This document shows positions 24,322-32,267 of a stretch of DNA of 64,000 nucleotides, piece by piece. The DNA is from Rhodoferax mekongensis (GTDB taxonomy: Bacteria; Pseudomonadota; Gammaproteobacteria; Burkholderiales; Burkholderiaceae_C), in NCBI RefSeq assembly GCF_032191775.1, contig NZ_CP132507.1, forward strand, positions 2,815,001 through 2,879,000. The letters run 5' to 3'. The notes under the pieces are model-generated. The model saw only the letters and a program-made list of their open reading frames with translations, ran no database searches and was not told the origin of the DNA. How positions within the stretch are numbered: the stretch's first letter is position 1; each line of letters opens with the position of its first letter. The position numbers were made by a program, and so were the translations under genes.

Positions 24322-26352
24322 TCAAGAAGATTGAACGCAATTAGATTGTAAGTAACTATTGAATTCGCTAAGCGGCACTGGCATTGAGTAAAAGCTTCCC
24401 TGGCAAACATAAATGCTCTTGGTTAAAAGCCAGTTTACCTGTTCAAAGTTTTCAACTCCCAGAGCAACTACTTCAAAGCTCATTAGTCCGCAGAGGGATG
24501 CCAACAATTCAGTTACAGCAACTTCTTTGGTAATCAGACTGGTAAATGATGGTGATATCTTTAAGCTACTCAGAGGCAAGCTTTTTATTTTTATAAGATT
24601 AGTAAACTCTTGACCAAAATCATCAATGGACACCCTAAACCCAGCAGATCTGAATTCATTGACTCTGGATACAAGGCTATTGTTGTGACCCACAAGCATC
24701 GACTCTTTGAGGTCGATTTCAATGCGTGTGATATCTGCACCATAGGATTGAGCAATTTTCTGAAATTGATATACAACGTCTTCAGCAAGGAGTTGCTTAC
24801 GCGAAACGTTAACTGAGATATCAATGAGGTACCCTTTACCATGCCATTCCGATTGAACTTTGCATACTTCATTCATTACGAAGTCGCCTATTTCGCACAT
24901 CAGTCCAATGTTTTCGCATGCCTCAATGAATTCAGAGGGCATTAAGATGCCACCATTTTTATGATTCCATCGCAATAGTGCTTCAGCGCCAACCACCTGG
25001 TTAGTCCGCATATCAACGCGGGGCTGGTAATAGACCTCGAATGCGCTTGTATTCAGCGCATCTCGCAGCTCGGCCTCTAGCCTTAAGCGAGTCTGAACTT
25101 TCTCGGACATCTGACTTTCATAAATCGTCAGTGCATTACGTCCTCGGTCCTTGGAGCTGTACATCGCTAGATCTGCATTGCGCAACAGGGTCTCCATATC
25201 CAGACCATGGTGAGGATAAATTGCAACACCGACGCTCGTTGTCACTTGAATCTCTGTTCCATGTATCGTGATTGGCTTTGATACTGTCTCCGCAAGACGC
25301 TGCTTGACGATCTCAATCTCGTTCCGAATGTTTTTTGACAACATCAGGATAAGGAACTCATCACCGCCAAGTCTAGCGACCATATCTGAACTGCGAATAA
25401 TGCTCCGCAACCTATGCGCGACATCAACAAGGAGTTCGTCGCCTGCGGAATGACCTAAGGTGTCGTTGACATCCTTGAAGTGGTCTAGGTCAAGAAAAAT
25501 CAGTGCGGCTTCCTTGTTTGTTCCGGCAATCTCACTAATTGCGGTCTGAAAACGTTGCATTACGTGGTTTCGATTGGGTAACCCCGTAAGCGCGTCATGC
25601 CGAGCCAAGTGATTCGAATGAGCCTGAGCGTGTTTCAGAGCAGTCACGTTTGATTCGGTGCAAAGGAAGGCTATGCCTCCTGACACTGCATCTCTGCACT
25701 TGCGAACAGAAACTTCATGCCACTGTACGCCAGTACTCGTTTTAACTGAATATATCGAGGTGACATCGTCCTCTGAATTAAGTCTTTCAAAGAGCTCGGA
25801 AGCATCAGTCTGTTTAACAAAGCGTTGAGCTAGCTTCATGTCCAATTGGGGCACAGACTCTCTAGCAGCCGGGTTCCGATAAAGAGCACTACCCGACCTA
25901 TCAAACAAAGTGATCATCACGGGTGTATGTAACAGTGCCTCAACCGACCGAATGGACTCGGGCGCTAAGCTTTCACTGGTTGGATGCCCTTCACAAAGCA
26001 TGGCCATTCTTCCGTCTTCGAGACGAAATCCGCTGAGATACATGCTCATCGTAAGTGGCTCACCCTTTGGATAGATAGTCCACTGCTCACGAAACTTAGC
26101 ATTACTTTGCAAGAAGTCACTTTGATATTGCCGAAGTCTCTTCTCTACCGAGGTCGACATATCCAAAGCCATATCACGCTCGCACAATTCGCTCAAAGAG
26201 TCAGACTTCCAGATTTCCAGAGCCTTTCTATTTGCCCAGCAAATCTTCGCATGATCAGTGTCAAAGACCCATAAGGGACTATCAATCAATTCAAATCTAC
26301 TAAGCGTTTCACGATACCCACCTTCCGCAATTGGGGCATTTTTTTCTTCCAT
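24322..26352 (-). CDS. Diguanylate cyclase: PAS domains, intact GGDEF, degraded EAL
   Basis: A 676-residue protein with two PAS-like sensor regions (about 12-120 and 133-240). An intact GGDEF domain follows: GLPNRNH, FLDLDHFKDVNDTLGH and LGGDEF (329-333), with an RSSD inhibitory site (320-323) for product feedback. The EAL domain keeps EALLRW (457-462) and DDFG (577-580). However, the ELTES-type glutamate is Asp546 with Lys549 beside it, KID is KIS (Ser600), EGVE is LGVE (Leu631) and GTGYS is GQEFT, so phosphodiesterase activity is probably lost. It should synthesise cyclic di-GMP in response to an intracellular signal. It is the mirror image of the EAL-active protein 7 kb upstream. Confidence 0.92.
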   Translation of the reverse strand: MEEKNAPIAEGGYRETLSRFELIDSPLWVFDTDHAKICWANRKALEIWKSDSLSELCERDMALDMSTSVEKRLRQYQSDFLQSNAKFREQWTIYPKGEPLTMSMYLSGFRLEDGRMAMLCEGHPTSESLAPESIRSVEALLHTPVMITLFDRSGSALYRNPAARESVPQLDMKLAQRFVKQTDASELFERLNSEDDVTSIYSVKTSTGVQWHEVSVRKCRDAVSGGIAFLCTESNVTALKHAQAHSNHLARHDALTGLPNRNHVMQRFQTAISEIAGTNKEAALIFLDLDHFKDVNDTLGHSAGDELLVDVAHRLRSIIRSSDMVARLGGDEFLILMLSKNIRNEIEIVKQRLAETVSKPITIHGTEIQVTTSVGVAIYPHHGLDMETLLRNADLAMYSSKDRGRNALTIYESQMSEKVQTRLRLEAELRDALNTSAFEVYYQPRVDMRTNQVVGAEALLRWNHKNGGILMPSEFIEACENIGLMCEIGDFVMNEVCKVQSEWHGKGYLIDISVNVSRKQLLAEDVVYQFQKIAQSYGADITRIEIDLKESMLVGHNNSLVSRVNEFRSAGFRVSIDDFGQEFTNLIKIKSLPLSSLKISPSFTSLITKEVAVTELLASLCGLMSFEVVALGVENFEQVNWLLTKSIYVCQGSFYSMPVPLSEFNSYLQSNCVQSS

Positions 26353-26465
26353 AATCTACCTAATTTCTCATTTACCCCGACGCAACTGGCAAGCCCAGCT
26401 CTATTTATAAATGACCTTGATTCTGCAGAATAAAGACAATCGAATGAAATTGATACAAATCACAT

Positions 26466-26981
26466 CTAATCAACGAGCGATTCCGAAAAAGTCGGAATGA
26501 GTCTAGAAATTGAATGAATTTTCAATGCATTTGCCATTGAAAATCGCCTGCCATCAATAATCTGTAAACTCGATAGACTATTAGGAAGTCTCTTGAAGAT
26601 ATCCGTTAGGTCACAATCAAACCCAAGATATCCCGGACTTAAGATGAATACATGGACTTGAAATCCATACTCAACGGCATTTGATAGAACATCTTCTATA
26701 GATAAGCGCTTGCTCGGATATGTAGGTCTAAGTGCGCATACTATTCCTTGATATTTATCATTGAACGATACTCTTTGAAGAGTATCCATATAGTTTTCGT
26801 AGGAAAGAGCAATTTCTTGCGGAGAAGCGCTTATGACTTCGATCATCTGCCCGTTTAACTGATCTACAACGGTTCCACGGAATTGCCCTGAAGGACATCC
26901 TGTCAAGCTTTTAATTATTGTGGACTTTCCCGACGCAGGTCCACCGATGATTGCAATAAACGTCTGCATTTCTTTTCTCAA
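26466..26981 (-). CDS. P-loop NTPase-like protein co-transcribed with an MCP
   Basis: A 171-residue protein with a clear Walker A motif GGPASGKST (13-21) right after a hydrophobic strand (FIAIIGG), then a kinase-like alpha/beta layout. A DVHxx-type Walker B is not obvious; the strand VHVFILSPGYLGFDCD may take that place. It could be a small nucleotide kinase or a GTPase-like switch. It begins 18 bp after the stop of the chemoreceptor gene on the same strand, so it is in the same operon, an unusual partner for a chemoreceptor. I cannot assign a family. Confidence 0.65.
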   Translation of the reverse strand: MRKEMQTFIAIIGGPASGKSTIIKSLTGCPSGQFRGTVVDQLNGQMIEVISASPQEIALSYENYMDTLQRVSFNDKYQGIVCALRPTYPSKRLSIEDVLSNAVEYGFQVHVFILSPGYLGFDCDLTDIFKRLPNSLSSLQIIDGRRFSMANALKIHSISRLIPTFSESLVD

Positions 26982-26999
26982 AAACTCAGTAAAAAAATA

Positions 27000-28559
27000 T
27001 CACTGCTGTTCGAATTTGAATACTGAGATGGCATTTAACAGATCTTGTGACATCTCTTTAAGTGACATTGCTGAGGCAGACATCTCCTCCACAAGAGCAG
27101 CATTTTGTTGGGTAACTTGGTCCATCTCTGTGACGGCTTGTCCGATTTGGTTTATGCCAGCCGATTGTTCATTGCTTGAGTGAGATATCTCTTGGATAAG
27201 ATTGGTTACATTCTGGATAGCGCTTACTGCACTTTTCATTCCTGTAACTGCGTTTTCGGCAAGAGACCTACCTGCATCTACCCGCTGTGTACTAACTTCG
27301 ATAAGAGACTTGATCTCTTTAGCTGCACTTGCACTGCGCCCAGCTAATGCACGGACCTCTGAGGCTACAACTGCAAATCCCCTACCTTGCTCACCGGCCC
27401 TTGCTGCTTCAACAGCAGCGTTGAGGGCAAGGATATTTGTTTGAAATGCAATTGAGTCAATCACTCCGATGATTTCACCAATCTTTTTGGAGGAGTCATC
27501 TATGCCCCTCATTGTTGAGACAAAGTCCTCAACGACACGTGAGCTGTTTTGAGCCATTTCTACTGCATTTTGCGAAGATTGACTTGCCGTGTAAGCATTG
27601 TGAGCATTGTTTTTTACTGTGCCGCTCAATTCTTCCATTGAAGCGGCAGTCTCCTCCAATGCACTTGCCTGACTCTCTGTTCGCGAAGATAGATCTGTGT
27701 TTCCAAATGCTATTTCAGCACTTGAATTCGCGACGCTTTGGGACGTTATTGAAATCTGCTTAACAGCCTTAAGTAAACTGCTCTGCATTCTCTCCATTGA
27801 GGCGATTAGACTTCCATCAACTGCTTTGGAAGTGTCAATATTTGTTGTCAGGTCGCCTAGAGATATAGCCCTTGATATAGCAATTACCTGGGCAGGTTCA
27901 CCACCTAGCTGGCGCTTAAGTTGGCGGACAAGAAATGCGCCCAATAAAGTTGCAATCAAACATCCTGCCAGCGTCACTAGTACAGATATAGCCCTAGCTT
28001 TTATGAAATTTTCGCTAGCTGCGTCGTACTCGTCTTTAGTTGCTTTGACTTGAATTTCTGTTAGCTCTTCAACTATTGCCTGGACTTTTGGCAAAAGCAA
28101 AGGCATCTTGGAAACAAATACACCTCTGGCTTCATCGATATTTCTTTCACCTATTGCTTTAGCAATTGGCTCGAAGCCTTCTGCTGTTAACTTATCAAGT
28201 GCAGGCTTGAATTCTTGAACTCGTGCATTTTCTTCCTCGGTCATTTTCGTTGATGCGTACTCAGTCCATGCCTTGTTCAATAGTTCTAGATTTTCTCGGT
28301 ATTCACGTGTCTTTATTTCAATATTTGATGGAGATGGATTTAAGATCATCTCGAGTTGACTCATCCTGATCTTCAGAATGTTCTCGGATAGTTGTCCAAT
28401 CTTTTGGAGTGCAATCACTCTATCTTCATAGACCGACTGCAAGGCTCCATTTGAGTCCCTAGCGGTTTTCATACCAAGAATGCCCACTAGCACAACTAGA
28501 GCACAGAACGAGCCAATAAACAGGCCTAGCTTTGTTCCAATTTTCATTATCAGACTCAA
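27000..28559 (-). CDS. Methyl-accepting chemotaxis protein, 4HB-type sensor
   Basis: A 519-residue receptor with a first membrane helix at about 11-30, a four-helix-bundle periplasmic domain that includes the MCP_4HB-like [12 protein letters not shown] segment, a second membrane helix at about 190-210, HAMP and a signalling hairpin. The tip sequence [20 protein letters not shown] is canonical. It ends FKFEQQ, without a CheR/CheB-tethering pentapeptide. It sits in a probable three-gene operon between an upstream small membrane protein (26 bp gap) and a downstream P-loop protein (18 bp gap). The AT-rich codon usage matches its neighbours. Confidence 0.95.
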   Translation of the reverse strand: MSLIMKIGTKLGLFIGSFCALVVLVGILGMKTARDSNGALQSVYEDRVIALQKIGQLSENILKIRMSQLEMILNPSPSNIEIKTREYRENLELLNKAWTEYASTKMTEEENARVQEFKPALDKLTAEGFEPIAKAIGERNIDEARGVFVSKMPLLLPKVQAIVEELTEIQVKATKDEYDAASENFIKARAISVLVTLAGCLIATLLGAFLVRQLKRQLGGEPAQVIAISRAISLGDLTTNIDTSKAVDGSLIASMERMQSSLLKAVKQISITSQSVANSSAEIAFGNTDLSSRTESQASALEETAASMEELSGTVKNNAHNAYTASQSSQNAVEMAQNSSRVVEDFVSTMRGIDDSSKKIGEIIGVIDSIAFQTNILALNAAVEAARAGEQGRGFAVVASEVRALAGRSASAAKEIKSLIEVSTQRVDAGRSLAENAVTGMKSAVSAIQNVTNLIQEISHSSNEQSAGINQIGQAVTEMDQVTQQNAALVEEMSASAMSLKEMSQDLLNAISVFKFEQQ

Positions 28560-28585
28560 TTCTATTTTTAGCTGGCTTTAGTTTG

Positions 28586-28861
28586 TTAGCTCATAAAATA
28601 AGCGATTGAGAGAAGTACACAGGTGACGAGATATCCAATCACTAGGGGACGTCGCTCATCTGGCTCTTCAGTGTTTCTTGACAAATAGAACATAATTGCC
28701 ACGCCCACCAATACTGCAGATGCTTTGTATCTCTCATACTTCAATATACTTATGATGTCATGAGTCTTATTCAGATCAATATCAAATGGGATAAGTACCC
28801 AAGATCCAGCGATCAGAATGCAAGCCATTGCAGTCAATGAAGAGAAGTTCTTAAAGTTCAT
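28586..28861 (-). CDS. Small three-helix membrane protein (91 aa)
   Basis: The protein has three hydrophobic segments (about 8-26, 46-60 and 73-90) separated by short loops. The second loop is acidic and basic (NTEEPDERRPL). No family is recognised, although the size resembles small DoxX-like or DUF-type inner-membrane proteins. It is the first gene of a probable operon with a chemoreceptor and a P-loop protein. An 18-bp palindrome lies 25 bp before its start. A role in sensing or in the stability of the receptor is speculative. Confidence 0.55.
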   Translation of the reverse strand: MNFKNFSSLTAMACILIAGSWVLIPFDIDLNKTHDIISILKYERYKASAVLVGVAIMFYLSRNTEEPDERRPLVIGYLVTCVLLSIAYFMS

Positions 28862-28886
28862 GTAGCACCACCAACTTATGTATTTG

Positions 28887-28904
28887 AATTTAAGCGCTTA
28901 AATT
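28887..28904. promoter_or_regulatory. Palindrome AATTTAAGCGCTTAAATT upstream of the MCP operon
   Basis: A perfect 18-bp palindrome 25 bp before the first gene of the membrane protein/MCP/P-loop operon. Its 14-bp core is identical to the one upstream of the Dam-like methylase. Probably an operator. Confidence 0.5.
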
Positions 28905-28937
28905 TCACTATTTGCTCTCGAAGATTCGAGAGTAAAT

Positions 28938-29897
28938 TTAATAACTTTTTATAACCACGCTACCGCGCTTTCTACCCGTATCTACTCTTGAGTGAGCCTC
29001 ATGCATCTCATCAAAGCCGAATATGCGGTCAATCACCGGCCTAAAGACACCACTATTCGTCAGTTCAACGATGTAGTCCAAATCCGGCTGCGACAATGGA
29101 ACGGGTCCGGAAATAAGCTTCCCCTTGGACATAGGGGCTTTTAAAACGTCTGCCAGACCGCCGGAAACAGAAACGCAAGAACCGGAGGGCTTTAAAAAGG
29201 GCTCATAAGTTCCAAATGGCGCAGCCCCCACTGTGTCGACAATCAAGTCAAATAATTCGTCTAGCTTTCTCAAATAGTCCGGTCCGTAGCTGATTGCGCG
29301 ATCAGCTCTTTGCTCGTAGACCAGCTGATGATTTGGACTTGAAGTGACTGCCGTTACATGACAACGGAGGTGTTTGCAAAGTTGAACAAACGCCAAACCG
29401 ACTGCTCCTGATGCTCCGATTACCAGCACTTTCGCATTTGGATTAAGTTCGACGTCCTTGATAAAGTGAACGGCAACGGTTGCCCCAAATGGAATGCTCA
29501 CAGCTTCTTCGTAGGTCAGACCTTCTGGCATACGAGCCAGCGGCATTTTTGGCGTAAACACGCGGTAGGCAGCATGACAGCCCATTTTTGCTCCGGCAAA
29601 TCCAAGCACCTTGTCGCCAACTCTGAATTTGGTGACGTTGACGCCCACGGACACTACGTTTCCGGCAATATCAGTTCCGAGTACTTCGCAACGAGGCTTA
29701 AACAGCCCAAGAACCGGCCTGGCAATCCATCTGAAGCCGTTGGGCATCCTCAGTCCGCGTACGCGGCTATCACCAGAGGACACGGTAGTTGCTCGCATTT
29801 CGACAAGCACGTCATCGTCGCCTATTTGCGGTATTGGTCGCTCAGTCAACTTCAAAACAGAGGGGGCACCATAGCTAGTGCACTCCCATGCTTTCAT
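28938..29897 (-). CDS. NAD(P)-dependent alcohol dehydrogenase / quinone oxidoreductase (MDR)
   Basis: About 319 residues of the medium-chain dehydrogenase superfamily. I chose the ATG giving MKAWECTSYG because families start there; a second in-frame ATG ten codons upstream is also possible, and neither has a strong ribosome site. Segments: VLKLTERPIPQIGDDDVLVE, LGTDIAGNVVSVG, the Rossmann motif VLVIGASGAVGLAFVQLCKH, then VDTVGA and the C-terminal RKRGSVVIKS. It lacks the structural zinc cysteine quartet. It probably reduces an enal, enone or quinone. Two tandem palindromes lie about 95-130 bp upstream of the start, implying tight control by a dimeric regulator. Confidence 0.88.
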   Translation of the reverse strand: MKAWECTSYGAPSVLKLTERPIPQIGDDDVLVEMRATTVSSGDSRVRGLRMPNGFRWIARPVLGLFKPRCEVLGTDIAGNVVSVGVNVTKFRVGDKVLGFAGAKMGCHAAYRVFTPKMPLARMPEGLTYEEAVSIPFGATVAVHFIKDVELNPNAKVLVIGASGAVGLAFVQLCKHLRCHVTAVTSSPNHQLVYEQRADRAISYGPDYLRKLDELFDLIVDTVGAAPFGTYEPFLKPSGSCVSVSGGLADVLKAPMSKGKLISGPVPLSQPDLDYIVELTNSGVFRPVIDRIFGFDEMHEAHSRVDTGRKRGSVVIKSY

Positions 29898-29990
29898 GAG
29901 AGAGGAGGAAGTTAGAGAGCTTGTCATGCGTGGTCTGAGGATAAATTTGGATGAGATTTGTATGTATAGGAGCCTTGCACCTTCTACCGA

Positions 29991-30005
29991 ACTTACATCG
30001 TAAGC
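29991..30005. promoter_or_regulatory. Palindromic operator ACTTAC-ATC-GTAAGC (copy 2a)
   Basis: One mismatch from ACTTAC-N3-GTAAGT. It forms a tandem pair with the copy 23 bp to the right, both upstream of the MDR dehydrogenase. Tandem spacing of about two helical turns would allow two dimers on one DNA face. Confidence 0.65.
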
Positions 30006-30013
30006 ATTGTCTG

Positions 30014-30028
30014 CCTTACATCGTAAGT
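30014..30028. promoter_or_regulatory. Palindromic operator CCTTAC-ATC-GTAAGT (copy 2b)
   Basis: One mismatch from the common palindrome and with the same ATC centre as copy 2a, 23 bp away. It lies between the dehydrogenase and the divergent Wadjet operon (146 bp from the first Wadjet gene start), so it could also influence that operon. Confidence 0.65.
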
Positions 30029-30159
30029 TTGTCAACGTAGAGTGTAGGTATCCGCCCCAAAAATGAGACATCGCCTACTTCTGTCCTTCTTTGGGTGGGC
30101 CTGGAACTTCCAGATAGCGTGACTTTCAAGGGCAAAATAGCCCTCTCACGGGGGGAACA

Positions 30160-31599
30160 TTGAGTACCACAGTCTTTTTTGAGAGCGAACGGCAACGCTT
30201 CTTTCGCCCACTGAACAGCTCTAGGCGAGAGTTGATCTCCGCTTGTCTGCGAGCACTTTATGAGCGCCTTCACGGTCCATCAGCGGATTACGCCCACAAC
30301 CCGAACCGCGAGTCGCTAAAGGAGCTCATCACACCTGTGGTCCGGGAGTACCTGCACGACCTCGATTTGGAAGGTGGTCAGGATGAGTTCAGCACGCTGG
30401 ACACCTCTGACCCTCAGTTGCTCTCCAATGCAATCATCCGCGCTCTCACGCGAGATGGATGGCTAGAACAGTTCCCGGACAGACATGGCTTGGTAACGGC
30501 TTTCCGGTTCTCCAGGCCTGGGAAGTTGTTCTCAGAAGCCTTTTGGTCACTTTCCCGCCCGAGTCGCAGCCGGCAACGCAACATGCGAGGCTGCCGAAAT
30601 GCCCTGGAAGCTGCCTTGTCGGAACGGGGTGATGCCCATGACATCGTGGATGCATACGAGTACGCAGAGAAAGTCATTGAAGACCTTACCGACGGTATCG
30701 ACTACTTACAAGACCGCATCCGCCACCTGATGCAGGAAGCAACGGTCCATTCCCAATGGGATGACTTCGTCGAATTTCTAGACAGATTCCAGCGCGACTA
30801 CTCGAAACAGCTCACTGCGGACAGCGCCACACTAAACCGCAACTCCATCCGCCAAAAGATTGAAGCTTTACGTCAGAACGCTGAGGGGCCGCGGTACCGA
30901 CGCATGGAAGAGCAGCTCAGTGACATTGCCCAGTGGGCGGTAAAGGAACACAGTGGCCCATCCGTCTTGGAATGGCTGCTCGACCGGATTGACGAAATAG
31001 TAAACGCAGCTTGCGAAACAAAGCAACCAACCTTTGTACGGGCTATGGAGACCTACATCCGCCGTGTTACCGGCTTGGTGCAGCAGTCAATGATGTTGCG
31101 AACAGGCCAGAACCGTCACGCTTACCTTGGAGCGATCGCAAAAATCGCAGCGTCAGACAAGACTGGGCAGGACAAGTTACTGAACGCCATTGGCGACAAA
31201 ATCACCACCGTAGAGCTCCGGCTCTTGGATCCAGCGAGCTTCAAGTTGCGCTCTGCCACTCAGCGGCGCAAAGCATCGACCATCTCTGTTCAACCACGGG
31301 CCAGCCGGGCTGCGCGGTTAGAAGCATTCCTCAACAGAGCGGAGTCTGAGGCGTTTGCGGTCTCCAATGAAGACCTTGCGAGCAAGCTTCGCAATGACTT
31401 GAAACTCTTCAAACACCCCATCCGGCTATCCGCCCTCCCCCCGGACTCCGCCAGAGACCTCATCAGCAACATGCAGGCAGTGGAAGCTGTACGTAACGCA
31501 AAGGCTGGCGACTTGGCTGCGACTCGCCTCCCCCACAGGGTTGAGAACGAGTTCTACAGCGGCTTTGACTACGAATTTGATTTCAAGAAGAAGACATGA
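30160..31599 (+). CDS. jetA: Wadjet anti-plasmid system protein JetA
   Basis: A 479-residue kleisin-like subunit of the Wadjet complex, first in an A-B-C-D operon. The start is TTG, supported by GGGGGAAC immediately upstream and by the family-like N-terminus STTVFFESERQRFFRPLNSS. Winged-helix-type segments near the N-terminus and a long helical middle (DAYEYAEKVIEDLTDGIDYL) fit the MksF/JetA fold that bridges the SMC-like ATPase heads. GC content is higher than in neighbouring accessory genes. Its stop overlaps jetB by 4 bp. Wadjet recognises and cleaves small circular DNA such as plasmids. Confidence 0.9.
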   Translation: MSTTVFFESERQRFFRPLNSSRRELISACLRALYERLHGPSADYAHNPNRESLKELITPVVREYLHDLDLEGGQDEFSTLDTSDPQLLSNAIIRALTRDGWLEQFPDRHGLVTAFRFSRPGKLFSEAFWSLSRPSRSRQRNMRGCRNALEAALSERGDAHDIVDAYEYAEKVIEDLTDGIDYLQDRIRHLMQEATVHSQWDDFVEFLDRFQRDYSKQLTADSATLNRNSIRQKIEALRQNAEGPRYRRMEEQLSDIAQWAVKEHSGPSVLEWLLDRIDEIVNAACETKQPTFVRAMETYIRRVTGLVQQSMMLRTGQNRHAYLGAIAKIAASDKTGQDKLLNAIGDKITTVELRLLDPASFKLRSATQRRKASTISVQPRASRAARLEAFLNRAESEAFAVSNEDLASKLRNDLKLFKHPIRLSALPPDSARDLISNMQAVEAVRNAKAGDLAATRLPHRVENEFYSGFDYEFDFKKKT

Positions 31600-32267
31600 G
31601 CATCACCACAGAATTGCGCGAGAAGCTCGCTGCTGCCAACCTGACTATGGACCGGTTCCGCGAAATCGCAGCCAGATTGCTCACATATGGGACATTGGTG
31701 CGTGACGAGGACCGTACTGAGCAACTTTTGTATGATGATGCAAGGCGCATTGAGCAATTGTTGGCAGAGTACTTTGAGATCGCTGGTCTATTGCTGCACC
31801 ACGAATTGAACGCACAATTCTTCCGCTTGTACGGACCCGGGGTAGTGGTTGACGGCCTGCCCGAAGACCCGCTCAACCCAATTCCAACCATGAAGGTGCG
31901 TGTGTCCACGGACTTTGTTGCTTGCGCCATTGCTCTTCGCTTCCTCTACCAAGAGAAGCTCAATCAAGGCCTCATCGACACACAAGCTGAAGCTCTAATC
32001 AACTTTGAAGACTTGGCTGCAACTCTGCAAACCCAGCTCAAACGACAGCTGCCTGATGGGGATGGCGAACGCATGGCACTTCTCGGCGAACTTAAACGCC
32101 ACCGCCTCCTTCGCTTTCAATCGACGTTTTCCATCAAAGATGAGGACGCCTACTTGGCAATCCGGCCCACTATCTTGGGCATTGTGAGTAATGAAGCATT
32201 GGCCGCCGCCCTGGATGCAGACGGCGCCATCGAAGAAGTAACGCAAGTCGAGGAGGCAGAACAATGA
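31596..32267 (+). CDS. jetB: Wadjet anti-plasmid system protein JetB (DUF4194-like)
   Basis: A 223-residue MksE-like protein. It shows the family pattern of winged-helix domains: ANLTMDRFREIAARLLTYGT, then LAEYFEIAGLLLHHELNAQF, and a second part VSTDFVACAIALRFLYQEKL. It ends in an acidic tail (EEVTQVEEAEQ). JetB dimers sit on JetA and help load the complex on DNA. Both ends overlap the neighbouring genes by 4 bp (ATGA), so A, B, C and D are translated as a coupled unit in equal order. Confidence 0.9.
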   Translation: MSITTELREKLAAANLTMDRFREIAARLLTYGTLVRDEDRTEQLLYDDARRIEQLLAEYFEIAGLLLHHELNAQFFRLYGPGVVVDGLPEDPLNPIPTMKVRVSTDFVACAIALRFLYQEKLNQGLIDTQAEALINFEDLAATLQTQLKRQLPDGDGERMALLGELKRHRLLRFQSTFSIKDEDAYLAIRPTILGIVSNEALAAALDADGAIEEVTQVEEAEQ

